The notes under the pieces are model-generated. The model was given only the letters and a program-made list of their open reading frames with translations, had not been told where the DNA came from and searched no databases. Position numbers and translations under genes: made by a program. This document shows, piece by piece, positions 8,233 through 16,596 of a stretch of DNA of 64,000 nucleotides. Every line of letters starts with the position of its first letter. Within the stretch, counting starts at the first letter, position 1. Origin of the DNA: Porphyromonas uenonis 60-3 (GTDB lineage: Bacteria > Bacteroidota > Bacteroidia > Bacteroidales > Porphyromonadaceae); the NCBI RefSeq assembly GCF_000174775.1, contig NZ_ACLR01000179.1, positions 23,978 to 87,977 on the forward strand. The letters run 5' to 3'.

Positions 8233-9090
8233 TTAGAGCGCATAGAGGTAAGCGATCTCCTCAGCCCAGAGCTCAGGTACAGGCGTCTCTAGGACGATCG
8301 GGATATTGTCTAAGTGGGGATCGTCCATCAGCATTTTGAATAGCTCCGTACCCATAAAGCCCTTGCCGATAGACTCATGCCGATCCACACGCGTGCCCAA
8401 ATCCTTCTTACTGTCATTCAGATGGATAGCGCAGAGCTTATCGTAACCGACGATATCGTCGAAGGCTTGCCACATAGCCGTGTAGCCATCAGCCGTACGT
8501 ATCTCATAGCCAGCCGCCAGCGTGTGCGCCGTGTCGATGCAGACCCCCACACGGCTAGCATCGTCAACGTGCGAGATGATGTAAGCGAGCTGCTCGAAGG
8601 TATAGCCCACGTTGGTCCCTTGCCCCGCCACATTCTCCAGCACCAGCTTGACACCCTCCGACTCAGCCAAAACGGCATTTATCTCAGCCGCAATGTACTC
8701 CATGCACTGCTCCTCGGAGATCTCCTTGAGGTGGCTCCCTGGGTGAAAGTTGAGCAAGCTCAGCCCCAGTTGCTCGCAGCGGTGCATCTCGTCGATCATA
8801 GCTTGGCGACTGCGCAGACGCTTGGCAGCGTCCGCATTACCTATATTATATAGGTAGCTCGCATGGGGCAGGATATGCTCCCGTCGGATGCCCACCTCGT
8901 CACAGTTTGCGATGAAGGTATCAATCTGCTCCTTGGTATAAGGCTTAGCCTGCCACTGGCGCTGATTCTTGAGAAAGAAAGCGAAGGCACGTGCGCCCAG
9001 CTCGCCAGCACGCAGCGGTGCCTCCTCCACGCCACCGGCAGCGCTCACATGCGCTCCGATATATTTATTAGGATGTTTGGTGTAGCTCAT
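8233..9090 (-). CDS. nfo: Deoxyribonuclease IV (AP endonuclease, Nfo family)
   Basis: The protein is 285 residues from the ATG at 9090 (MSYTKHPNKYIGAHVSAAGG). A longer in-frame start at 9174 lies upstream of the promoter element at 9126-9133, so it is rejected. AP-endonuclease family 2 signatures are present: GAHVSAAGG, NFHPGSHL, VLENVAGQGTNVG, VGVCIDTAHTLAAGY, HLNDSKKDLGTRVDRHESIGKG and PIVLETP. These carry the trinuclear zinc ligands. The enzyme incises at abasic sites and 3' blocks in base-excision repair. The length matches the family. Confidence 0.95.
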   Translation of the reverse strand: MSYTKHPNKYIGAHVSAAGGVEEAPLRAGELGARAFAFFLKNQRQWQAKPYTKEQIDTFIANCDEVGIRREHILPHASYLYNIGNADAAKRLRSRQAMIDEMHRCEQLGLSLLNFHPGSHLKEISEEQCMEYIAAEINAVLAESEGVKLVLENVAGQGTNVGYTFEQLAYIISHVDDASRVGVCIDTAHTLAAGYEIRTADGYTAMWQAFDDIVGYDKLCAIHLNDSKKDLGTRVDRHESIGKGFMGTELFKMLMDDPHLDNIPIVLETPVPELWAEEIAYLYAL

Positions 9091-9125
9091 GATGAAAACG
9101 GCTAGTGATATAACCCTAGCTCTCG

Positions 9126-9133
9126 CAAAGATA
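9126..9133 (-). promoter_or_regulatory. -7 promoter element for nfo
   Basis: The minus strand reads TATCTTTG, 35 bases before the chosen nfo start at 9090. It probably also drives the downstream YrdC gene. Confidence 0.55.
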
Positions 9134-9249
9134 CAAAATGAGCCCGAATGAAGCGTCCTCCCGCCATCTCGCAAAGCTCATGAGTTGCGACTTCGGGCTA
9201 CACATCTACGATCACCGTTGACAGCCGATGGAGACCACTCAGCGCACAC

Positions 9250-9440
9250 CTCCGAGGAAATCGAATATCTCTCGGTGGTGATTTCGGAATATCCAGCAAG
9301 GAAACGAAAAATTCTTCGGAACTTCAAAATCTTTCTTCCGAAGTTTCATTTCATTCTTCCGAACTTTTATTTCAAACTTCGGAAGAATTGGGCGATTTCC
9401 TCCGAGCTTTTTGGCAAATTCTTCGGAAGAATTGAAATGT
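9250..9440 (+). repeat. Dispersed intergenic repeat family A, copy 1
   Basis: The copy begins with CCGAGGAAAT and contains the conserved core with TTCTTCGGAACTT, CTTCCGAAGTTTCATTTC and CTTCCGAACTTTTATTTC. Its 3' half diverges from the other copies and has extra CTTCGGAAGAATT words. It fills most of the nfo/TonB-receptor intergenic stretch (9091-9595). Confidence 0.8.
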
Positions 9441-9563
9441 GCGGTCGTCTTGAAGAGCGTCTCGGAATAGACGTTTTCAGACCAACTTGACGGAAAATAT
9501 CAAACGATTTGCAGGCTTAGCACAGACACGTACTAATAGACCTCTTTTTCTAGCTCGTTTGCT

Positions 9564-9571
9564 TACATTTG
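9564..9571 (+). promoter_or_regulatory. -7 promoter element for the TonB receptor
   Basis: TACATTTG lies 25 bases before the ATG at 9596. An in-frame start at 9569 would fall inside this element, which supports the later start. Confidence 0.5.
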
Positions 9572-9595
9572 CGCCCAGTAATCCATTTTCAATAC

Positions 9596-11947
9596 ATGAT
9601 GAACCTACGAAAACTACTATTTGCCCCCTTGGCGAGTCTGCTCTTCTTGCCACTCTACGGGGCTATTGACGAGAAGCCGGTAGTTACGGACTCGGTAATG
9701 AGCTACGAGCTGGACGAGGTACGGGTGATCACGAGTCGTCCACTACTACGTCAGGCAGGTCTGCTGATGAGCACGCCTGGCGCTATGAGCCTGGTGACTC
9801 CGACCATGATACGAGAGTATGACATCAAGCATCTCTCAGACTTGACGGGTGTCGTGCCTAATCTCTACATGCCGGACTATGGCTCACGTCTCACCTCGCC
9901 GATCTATATGCGTGGTATCGGGACGCGTAGTGGCGGGCAGTCCACCGCTTTCTTTATCGATGGGGTACCAGTACTTAACCAGTCGATCAATCGCTACCTC
10001 CTCGGCATCGAGTCTATTGAGGTGATGAGCGGTGCTCACAGTAATATCTATGGTCGCAACGCTATGGCGGGAACGATCCTGCTGACCTCTCGCTCGCCTA
10101 TTGACGATCCGGCACTGGATGTGCATGCTCGGGTGGGCAATCACGGTATCATCGAGGGGGCGACTAGACTGGCTCACGCTTTTAACTCCAAGGTGGGCCT
10201 TGCCCTCGGTGGGTACTATAATAGGAATAATGGGTTCTATACGAATGCTTTCGACGGTCGTTCTGCTGATGCTGAGGAGGCGTACGGTGCTAACCTACAC
10301 TTCGAGTGGCGCCCCGATGCGACGCAAAGACTTCGCCTGGCTGGTGTATGGGATGGAGTGCATCAGGGAGCTTTCCCCTATGCGATGATCCATCCTAAGA
10401 GTGGCGAGATGATGCCGATCAATTACAATGCTCCTGGCTCCTATGATCGTACTATCGGTGAGGCGCGTCTGGCTTATGACAAGAGCTGGGACGAGATACG
10501 TCTAGACTTCACCACGAGCTATCAAGCGCTCAGAGATAACATGCTGATGGATCAGGACTACACGCCTCGGGATATCTTTACGATCAACCAGAGACAGCAT
10601 CAGGATGCGGTGACGGCAGATCTTATCTTGCGCAACCGTGAGCAGACGACCTACAACTGGACTGTGGGTCTGAATGGTATCTACCAGATGAATCATATGG
10701 AGGTGCCGGTAGCGATCCGTCCCGAGGGCTTGATGGCGATGATACAGCCTGGGCTAAACAAGGCAAACAAGAATGACAAGGTGCCTGTACTCCTGACGGT
10801 CGATGCCTCTAAGGAGCGGGTCAACCACAATCTCTTTGACAAGCGTAGCTACGGTGTCGCACTCTATCACGAGAGCAATCTGCACGAGCCGTTTGGCTGG
10901 ACGGGCTTTGACCTTAACCTGGGCGTACGCCTTGATGCGGAGCGTCAGTCGATGGACTTCGATAGCGACTTTAGCCTAGGGCTAGACGTGGCTCCTAAGA
11001 AAAACCCCGATGCGAAGCATCACTTTGATGTGACCAGTCGTCTGATGGGTCAGGGCGGGTATCAGGACTTCTTCCAGATCCTACCGAAGCTCTCACTGAG
11101 CTATCGCCCCACGGGTAGTAGCTACCTCTTTGTCGCAGCCTCTAAGAGCTACAAGACGGGTGGTTACAATGAGCAGGTGATGACTGAGGTGCTCATGCAA
11201 CAGGCTCAGCGCGAGATGATGGCGCTGGTTATGTCGCAGGGTAAGCAGCAGCCTCAGGTACAGACGGGCGACGCTAACCTAGCAGCCTTCAAGCCGGAGC
11301 ATGCCTACAATCTAGAGCTGGGCGGACGTCTCCTGACGCTACAGGATCGCCTCTTCGTATCGGCTACGCTCTTCGGCTCGTGGATACGAGACCTTCAGGT
11401 AGCTCGCTTCGTCACGACGGGTACGGGGCGTACGACGGTCAATGCGGGTAAGGCGCTCTCACTCGGTGCTGAGACGAGTATCAAGGCACGTCTATGGCGC
11501 TCGCTAACGATCTCGGCGCAGTATGGCTATACGCATGCGACTTTCCAGGACTACCTCACGAGCCGTGCTAATCCTAAGGGTGGTGCTCCGATAGAGGTGA
11601 ACTATAAGGGGAACTTTATCCCCTATGTCCCAGCACATACCTACGCTACGATGCTTCAGCTTGATGAGCCTATCCAGACTTCTTGGCTCAAGGGGGTACT
11701 TGCTTCTGTAGAGCTACGTGGCAATGGTCCGATCTACTGGGACTCGGAGAATATGCACCAGCAGGCGCCCTACATGACGCTCGGCGCTCGCCTTGGCGTA
11801 CGTCTCCCCTACGTTACGGTAACCTTGTGGGGTCGTAACCTGACAGATACGCGCTATGCGACCTTCTACTTCCAGTCGTTTGGCAATTCGTTCCTCCAGC
11901 AGGCGCAGCCACGCAGCTTCGGGGCAGACCTCTCCTTCCACTTCTAG
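9596..11947 (+). CDS. TonB-dependent outer-membrane receptor
   Basis: The protein is 783 residues from the ATG at 9596 (MMNLRKLLFAPLASLLFLPL, a signal peptide). The plug domain is clear: LDEVRVITSRPL, LSDLTGVVPNLYMPDYGSR, PIYMRGIGTR, FFIDGVPV and IESIEVMSGAHSNIYGRNAMAG. It is followed by a 22-strand-type barrel with YKTGGYNEQ and a C-terminal aromatic strand ending in FGADLSFHF. The family takes up siderophores, haem, vitamin B12 or glycans across the outer membrane using TonB energy. There is no SusD partner and no carboxypeptidase-like N-extension, so it is not a SusC type. The ligand is unknown. It is a single-gene unit ending at a strong hairpin. Confidence 0.93.
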   Translation: MMNLRKLLFAPLASLLFLPLYGAIDEKPVVTDSVMSYELDEVRVITSRPLLRQAGLLMSTPGAMSLVTPTMIREYDIKHLSDLTGVVPNLYMPDYGSRLTSPIYMRGIGTRSGGQSTAFFIDGVPVLNQSINRYLLGIESIEVMSGAHSNIYGRNAMAGTILLTSRSPIDDPALDVHARVGNHGIIEGATRLAHAFNSKVGLALGGYYNRNNGFYTNAFDGRSADAEEAYGANLHFEWRPDATQRLRLAGVWDGVHQGAFPYAMIHPKSGEMMPINYNAPGSYDRTIGEARLAYDKSWDEIRLDFTTSYQALRDNMLMDQDYTPRDIFTINQRQHQDAVTADLILRNREQTTYNWTVGLNGIYQMNHMEVPVAIRPEGLMAMIQPGLNKANKNDKVPVLLTVDASKERVNHNLFDKRSYGVALYHESNLHEPFGWTGFDLNLGVRLDAERQSMDFDSDFSLGLDVAPKKNPDAKHHFDVTSRLMGQGGYQDFFQILPKLSLSYRPTGSSYLFVAASKSYKTGGYNEQVMTEVLMQQAQREMMALVMSQGKQQPQVQTGDANLAAFKPEHAYNLELGGRLLTLQDRLFVSATLFGSWIRDLQVARFVTTGTGRTTVNAGKALSLGAETSIKARLWRSLTISAQYGYTHATFQDYLTSRANPKGGAPIEVNYKGNFIPYVPAHTYATMLQLDEPIQTSWLKGVLASVELRGNGPIYWDSENMHQQAPYMTLGARLGVRLPYVTVTLWGRNLTDTRYATFYFQSFGNSFLQQAQPRSFGADLSFHF

Positions 11948-11974
11948 AGAGGCTTCTCGGTTAGCCCATTTCAC

Positions 11975-12016
11975 AAGAATAGCCACCCACTCGCTGTAGG
12001 GAGGGTGGCTATTCTT
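11975..12016. terminator. Bidirectional hairpin terminator
   Basis: A perfect 14-bp stem (AAGAATAGCCACCC with GGGTGGCTATTCTT) sits between two convergent genes, the TonB receptor and the O-antigen ligase-like gene. A/T-rich flanks lie on both sides, so it can stop transcription from both directions. Confidence 0.8.
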
Positions 12017-12036
12017 ATATTATATATAGGGGCTGG

Positions 12037-13572
12037 TTAGTCGGCTCGTTGGAGCTTGTCGTCGCCCTGCGTGCTGAGCGCTAAGCAGAGGAGGAACATG
12101 ACCCCGACAACGTATCGGTGGATGAAGCTCAGGAGGTCTACGTTGCAGAGGATGATCCATAAGGAGGTTAGGACGACGAGAGCCACATTACGCTGACGCC
12201 GAGCAATCCAAAGCATAGATCCGAGGATCGATATCCAGAGCAAGAGTCCTATAATACCACTCTGGACGAGCATCTGCATGTATTGATTGTGAAACTGTAC
12301 GATAATGCTTTCTTGCTCTATATTGACTGGCAGAGGTAGTAAGAGATTGTAGGCATAGTCTAGCCCGCCCCCGATCCAGATGGGTATCTCTCTGAGAGCC
12401 TGATAGCTCATCTGCAGGAGTTCGTTGCGTATTCCTCCCTCTAGATAGCCAGCAGTGAGATGAGGTGACGTAGTATAGACGAGGGATACGAGGATAGCTC
12501 CAGCGAGCATGAGATAGGACATAAGGTAGGGCTGACGTCGTGTGACTTTCACCCAGTCAAGGAGCTTGCAAGCGACAGCATAGGCGACCAAGAGGAGCGC
12601 CATGAGTAGCAGATAGCGAGCCTGCAAGGCATAGGCGTAGAGGATGACCCCTAGTAGTAGGCACTCAGCCTGAAGGCGTAGAGAGCGACTACTACTACGT
12701 ATGGTCATCACGATGGGGGTCAAAAGGAATATACCGACGTAGGTGTAGTGGGTGAAGGTAAAGGGCATGAGCATATGGGTGGTGCTTATCACGAAGCCTG
12801 CGTCATGTAGATAATCCTTACTGAGCGTGAGCGTGATGAGCGGACTACTGCCACAGCTGATTAGTAGAGCATAGAAGAAGGTGAGGACGGTCACGATGTA
12901 AATCCACCCGATACGTAGCGCACCTAGCCAAAAGCTCCGTAGGAGTCGCTGCGAGGGTCCACTATAGATGAGGAAGCAGAGGGGGACTAGGAATAACCAG
13001 ATCTCTTTATCCCAATAGTCCAGCGCACGCTCCCGACTGGAGGACCATGCCAAGGCTACGATAGCGGTGTAGAGGGCATAGAGTGCGGCACAAAGGGCTA
13101 GAGGATAGAGCGACCTAGCTCGAAGGGTCTGTAGGAGATTGCCTTGTCGCCTCCAACGGTTATCAATGAGTATACCGAGGAGGAAGGGCGTTACCAAGCC
13201 AAGGTAAGTAGGCACGATGCCGAGCAATAGATTTGCATAGCCTAAGCCGAAGCAGAGGAGGGGTGCGAAGTGATGTCGGTAGTCTAGCTTTGCGCCAGTC
13301 GTACGAGCCTCCCTTTTTGCCAAGATCCATGGAAGGAGCAAGGCTCCAAAGACCATGAGCAGGCTCACGGTGAGGAGCAAGGGAGTGTAGCGAAGTACAT
13401 CTGCGGCTAGGAGCGAGTCTGGTGTGTGCCGAGGATAGGCTCCCGTGAGGGCTACGATGCCTACGACGATGAGTGCGATACCTACGACAACTACGTAGAA
13501 GTAGCGCGAGAGGCAACTCACTAGACGAGAGCTTGACGTGTGCGCCTCGGTGGTGGAGGTGTGGGATGACAT
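12037..13572 (-). CDS. O-antigen ligase / Wzy-type polytopic membrane protein
   Basis: This 511-residue protein has about eleven to twelve hydrophobic segments and a large loop at about residues 370-430 that precedes the last helices. Short conserved pieces such as GGGLDYAYN, QFHNQYMQMLVQSGIIGLLLW and RHVGVMF-like SFIHRYVVGVMF fit the Wzy_C/WaaL domain. This family ligates or polymerises surface polysaccharide on the periplasmic side of the inner membrane. The His in FHNQYMQ is the typical loop His. It lies just downstream of an LpxL-type acyltransferase on the same strand, which fits envelope glycolipid assembly. Ligase and polymerase cannot be told apart from the sequence. Confidence 0.78.
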   Translation of the reverse strand: MSSHTSTTEAHTSSSRLVSCLSRYFYVVVVGIALIVVGIVALTGAYPRHTPDSLLAADVLRYTPLLLTVSLLMVFGALLLPWILAKREARTTGAKLDYRHHFAPLLCFGLGYANLLLGIVPTYLGLVTPFLLGILIDNRWRRQGNLLQTLRARSLYPLALCAALYALYTAIVALAWSSSRERALDYWDKEIWLFLVPLCFLIYSGPSQRLLRSFWLGALRIGWIYIVTVLTFFYALLISCGSSPLITLTLSKDYLHDAGFVISTTHMLMPFTFTHYTYVGIFLLTPIVMTIRSSSRSLRLQAECLLLGVILYAYALQARYLLLMALLLVAYAVACKLLDWVKVTRRQPYLMSYLMLAGAILVSLVYTTSPHLTAGYLEGGIRNELLQMSYQALREIPIWIGGGLDYAYNLLLPLPVNIEQESIIVQFHNQYMQMLVQSGIIGLLLWISILGSMLWIARRQRNVALVVLTSLWIILCNVDLLSFIHRYVVGVMFLLCLALSTQGDDKLQRAD

Positions 13573-13586
13573 ATAATGTATGGGTA

Positions 13587-14564
13587 TTACTTTTGATGCA
13601 GATCACGACAGCGTGGTGAGTAGACCACCTGCGGGAAGTCGTGCGGGTCAAAGCGCCAGCGCTTATGGCTCCAGAGCCAGCGGTGGGGTGCCAAGCGAAT
13701 GTTTTCCTCTAGCAGTGTCACGTAGTCGTCGACGAGCTGGTATTGTATTTCGCTCGTCGGATGCTCACAGAGCAGACGGAAGGTGCCGACCCACTGCTTC
13801 GCCTGGTCGTCATGGCGTATCTCATAGAAGAGGAGCGGTATCTGTAGCTTGGTAGCTAGATGGCTCCACCCTGTGACAAAGGGGGTGGTGCGTCCGAAGA
13901 GCGACGAGGCGTAGCGCATCTGCTCGTAGTCAGGAGACTGGTCGGCCAGCAGACAGTACATCTGCAAGCGCTCCCCTTCTTGTTCACCTCGGTGACGTAT
14001 GAGCGTACGAGCTAGCTGCATCATCTCAATACAGCGAGCGTGGTGTAGCTCCCGCATCTCATGGGTGAGCTGGTCTGCGACAGGATCGTGCAGCTGCTTA
14101 TAGATGACGTGTAGCTGATAGCGACTACGGTCTAGGTGTAGTGCTGAGGAGCCCATCAGTTCCCAGGGACCAATGTGTCCCAAGAGAACGAAGACCTGTC
14201 GGTGCCCTGCCTCGTAGAGTTGGTCCAGTAGCTCCGTCTGCTCAAGACGAAAGAGCTGGCGCACCTGCTCGTCAGAGCCGTAAGCGTAGCGAGCCTCGTG
14301 AAGCATCAGCTCTGCAAGGTGACGGTAGAAGCGCTTGCCGACAGCCTTTTGCTCAGCGGGAGAGAGATACGTGAGCGTGAGACGAATGTTTTCCTCCACC
14401 ACCTGACGGCGGTACTTAAAGAGATGATAAAGGAGCCAGTCCAATGCAGGGACCAGTACCTTGTCAACGAAAGAGCGGGGCAAGCGTGCCAAGCCCCGCA
14501 ATGTAGAGCGCATCAGCCGAAGGCTTAGTCGCTGCCATCGTGTGAGCTGGTTACTCTGCGCCAT
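13587..14564 (-). CDS. LpxL/HtrB-type lysophospholipid/lipid A acyltransferase
   Basis: This 325-residue inner-membrane-associated enzyme has the family order seen in Bacteroidetes: RSFVDKVLVPALDWLLYHLF-type N-terminus, RRQVVEENIRLTLT, then the catalytic block LLGHIGPWELMGSSAL (HxxxxE). Later come LADQSPDYEQM, FGRTTPFVTG and the C-terminal LLEENIRLAPHRWLWSHKRW. LpxL homologues add a secondary acyl chain to lipid A, using acyl-ACP. The N-terminus overlaps the C-terminus of hflX by 14 bases, so the two are co-transcribed. The exact acyl acceptor is inferred from the family. Confidence 0.87.
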   Translation of the reverse strand: MAQSNQLTRWQRLSLRLMRSTLRGLARLPRSFVDKVLVPALDWLLYHLFKYRRQVVEENIRLTLTYLSPAEQKAVGKRFYRHLAELMLHEARYAYGSDEQVRQLFRLEQTELLDQLYEAGHRQVFVLLGHIGPWELMGSSALHLDRSRYQLHVIYKQLHDPVADQLTHEMRELHHARCIEMMQLARTLIRHRGEQEGERLQMYCLLADQSPDYEQMRYASSLFGRTTPFVTGWSHLATKLQIPLLFYEIRHDDQAKQWVGTFRLLCEHPTSEIQYQLVDDYVTLLEENIRLAPHRWLWSHKRWRFDPHDFPQVVYSPRCRDLHQK

Positions 14565-15786
14565 CGTCCGTCAGATCGCTATAGTCCTGGTAGAGGAAGT
14601 CGTTGTAGGGGTAGCGCTGTATGTGGATCTCCTTGACACGATCGTAGAGGAGTCGGCGTAGCTCGTCCATACCTTCGCCCGTACGTGCCGAGATGAAGGT
14701 ACAGTCATTGCCCATGCGCGCCATCCAGCTCTTCTCCAGCTCCTCCCGTGTGCGGTTAAGCTTGGTCGCTGGCGTCAGATCGTCGGGATCTTTGGGGATA
14801 TGCTGGTAAGCGTCGATCTTGTTGAAGACCAATATCTGCGGTTTGTCGCCCAGCGCATCAATCTCTCGGAGCGTCTCCGTGACTACTGCTATCTGATCCT
14901 CAAACTCGGGGTGCGAAATGTCCACAACGTGCAGGATCAGGTCCGACTCGCGCACCTCGTCAAGGGTACTCTTGAACGACTCCACCAGCTGTGTCGGGAG
15001 CTTGCGTATGAAGCCCACAGTGTCTGCTAGGAGGAAGGCAAGATTGCCCAAAACGACCTTGCGAACGGTCGTGTCGAGCGTCGCAAAGAGCTTGTTCTCG
15101 GCAAAGATGTCGCTCTTAGCGAGGACATTCATCAGCGTAGACTTACCCACATTCGTGTAGCCGACGAGAGCAACGCGCACCATCTTGCCACGGTTCTGAC
15201 GCTGTACGCTCTTCTGCTTGTCAATCTTCTTGAGCTGCTCCTTGAGCTGTGAGATCTTGCGGAGGATGATCCTTCGGTCGGTCTCCAGCTGCGTCTCGCC
15301 TGGTCCACGTAGTCCGATGTTACCACCACGCTGTCGCTCGAGGTGCGTCCACAGTCGGGTCAGACGCGGGAGCATATATTGGTACTGCGCCATCTCCACC
15401 TGCGTCTTGGCGTGAGCCGTCTGCGCTCTTGTGGCGAAGATGTCAAGTATCAGCGAAGTACGGTCCAGAATGCGAATGCCTAGCTGGCGCTCTATGTTGC
15501 GCAGCTGATTGGGTGCCAGCTCATCGTCAAAGATTGCCAGCCCCACCTCGTGGGCAGAGACATACTCGGCGATCTCGTCGAGCTTGCCTTTGCCCACAAA
15601 GGTGGCGGGGTTCGGCGTGTCAAGACGCTGTAAGAAGCGCGCCACAGGCTCCGCCCCCGCAGTCTCTGAGAGAAAGGCCAGCTCATCAAGGTACTCCTCC
15701 GCCTGCGTCTCCGAGACATCGGGCGTGATGAGCCCCACGAGGATCGTGCGCTCACTAGATTGAGAAGTCTTGATAAACTCTTTCAT
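14551..15786 (-). CDS. hflX: GTPase HflX
   Basis: This 411-residue protein has the HflX N-terminal nucleotide-binding domain (LDTPNPATFVGKGKLDEIAE and IFDDELAPNQLRNIERQLG), the family segment RTSLILDIFATRAQTAHAKTQVEMAQ, and a GRGP-type glycine block, RGGNIGLRGPGETQLE. The TRAFAC GTPase domain has G1 VGYTNVGKSTL, G3 DTVGF and G4 NKID. HflX splits stalled or heat-stressed 70S ribosomes. The length and motif set are complete. It overlaps the following acyltransferase gene. Confidence 0.96.
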   Translation of the reverse strand: MKEFIKTSQSSERTILVGLITPDVSETQAEEYLDELAFLSETAGAEPVARFLQRLDTPNPATFVGKGKLDEIAEYVSAHEVGLAIFDDELAPNQLRNIERQLGIRILDRTSLILDIFATRAQTAHAKTQVEMAQYQYMLPRLTRLWTHLERQRGGNIGLRGPGETQLETDRRIILRKISQLKEQLKKIDKQKSVQRQNRGKMVRVALVGYTNVGKSTLMNVLAKSDIFAENKLFATLDTTVRKVVLGNLAFLLADTVGFIRKLPTQLVESFKSTLDEVRESDLILHVVDISHPEFEDQIAVVTETLREIDALGDKPQILVFNKIDAYQHIPKDPDDLTPATKLNRTREELEKSWMARMGNDCTFISARTGEGMDELRRLLYDRVKEIHIQRYPYNDFLYQDYSDLTDDGAE

Positions 15787-15795
15787 ACAGGAGGA

Positions 15796-16533
15796 CTAAT
15801 AGATAGCGTACGACTTCTCACGCATCGCCTGATCATCGGCGAAGAGATGTACCCAGGGAATCTTCGCTGCAAGGAAATTGGCGGGATAAGCCTTCGCCTC
15901 GGGCAGTAGATTGACAATGTGTCCCACAGCGTGGCGCACATCCTGTCCGAGTGCGAGGAAGACCAGACGCTTAGACTCTTCGAGCGCCTCCAGCGTGACG
16001 GTAACCAGCTGACGCTGCTCCCCCTGCTCGGTGGTCATCTCGTTGGGCGCAAAGACATCGTCCGAGATGTACAGCTCCACCTGATCGGGATAGACCCCAG
16101 CGAGGTGACCGTCCACGCCCATCTCCAGGAGAGCTAGGTCAAACTGCGGGTGACCGTCCAAGTGTCGTACACGCTCCGCCAGATGTTGCTGCAGAGCCGA
16201 CGCAGCCTGTGCGGGCTCTTGTGCGGGCTCCTCCAGAGCGTGGATATGATCCGCAGGAATCTGTAGCGGATCAAAGAGCAAGCGCTGTAGTCGCGAGCGG
16301 TGCGCTAGGTCAGCTCCGCCCAGCTGCTCGTGAAGGAGGTAAAAGTGTACCCGATCCCACGCTATGCGACTGCGCCAAGGCTCCGAGGTGAGCGCCTTTG
16401 CCAAGATCTCCGCATGCTCCTCTAGAGAGAGCGCTAGATGAAAGTCGCCTTCGGTCGCCTCAACCGCCTCAGCGATAAACTGTGCGAGCTGTGTCGTGAC
16501 TAGCTCGGGAGTACTGTATTGATGATAGTTCAT
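15796..16533 (-). CDS. 6-phosphogluconolactonase-like protein (SOL/DevB/NagB fold), divergent
   Basis: This 245-residue protein has the length and architecture of DevB-type 6-phosphogluconolactonases. The WDRVHFYLLHEQLGG segment aligns with the usual W..V.FFWGDER block. LLEMGVDGHLAGVYP aligns with LLGMGPDGHTASLFP, and the DGH His is kept. The catalytic-region DER is replaced by HEQ. The first loop usually reads LSGGSTP, but here it is ALSLEEHAEILAKAL, so the phosphate-binding GG is lost. No zwf or gnd gene is nearby. It may be a lactonase with altered substrate use or an inactive paralogue. Confidence 0.72.
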   Translation of the reverse strand: MNYHQYSTPELVTTQLAQFIAEAVEATEGDFHLALSLEEHAEILAKALTSEPWRSRIAWDRVHFYLLHEQLGGADLAHRSRLQRLLFDPLQIPADHIHALEEPAQEPAQAASALQQHLAERVRHLDGHPQFDLALLEMGVDGHLAGVYPDQVELYISDDVFAPNEMTTEQGEQRQLVTVTLEALEESKRLVFLALGQDVRHAVGHIVNLLPEAKAYPANFLAAKIPWVHLFADDQAMREKSYAIY

Positions 16534-16596
16534 AGGGTATATGCTAAGTTAGTAGTTATAAGATAAAAGAGTCGAGACCATCATCCTCGTAGGCAG

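Noticed and set aside
8233..9174. Longer start for endonuclease IV at 9174
   Set aside because: The -7 promoter element at 9126-9133 lies downstream of that codon, and family alignment starts at the 9090 Met.
9185..9490. Open plus-strand frame of about 100 codons across repeat A copy 1
   Set aside because: The frame lies in a dispersed repeat. The shared core is open in several copies, but starts, ends and surrounding frames differ and copy 5 has a stop. Treated as non-coding pending substitution analysis.
9441..9595. Cobalamin riboswitch upstream of the TonB receptor
   Set aside because: No B12-box-like GCCACTG sequence or extended leader structure is visible, and the promoter element is only 25 bases before the start.
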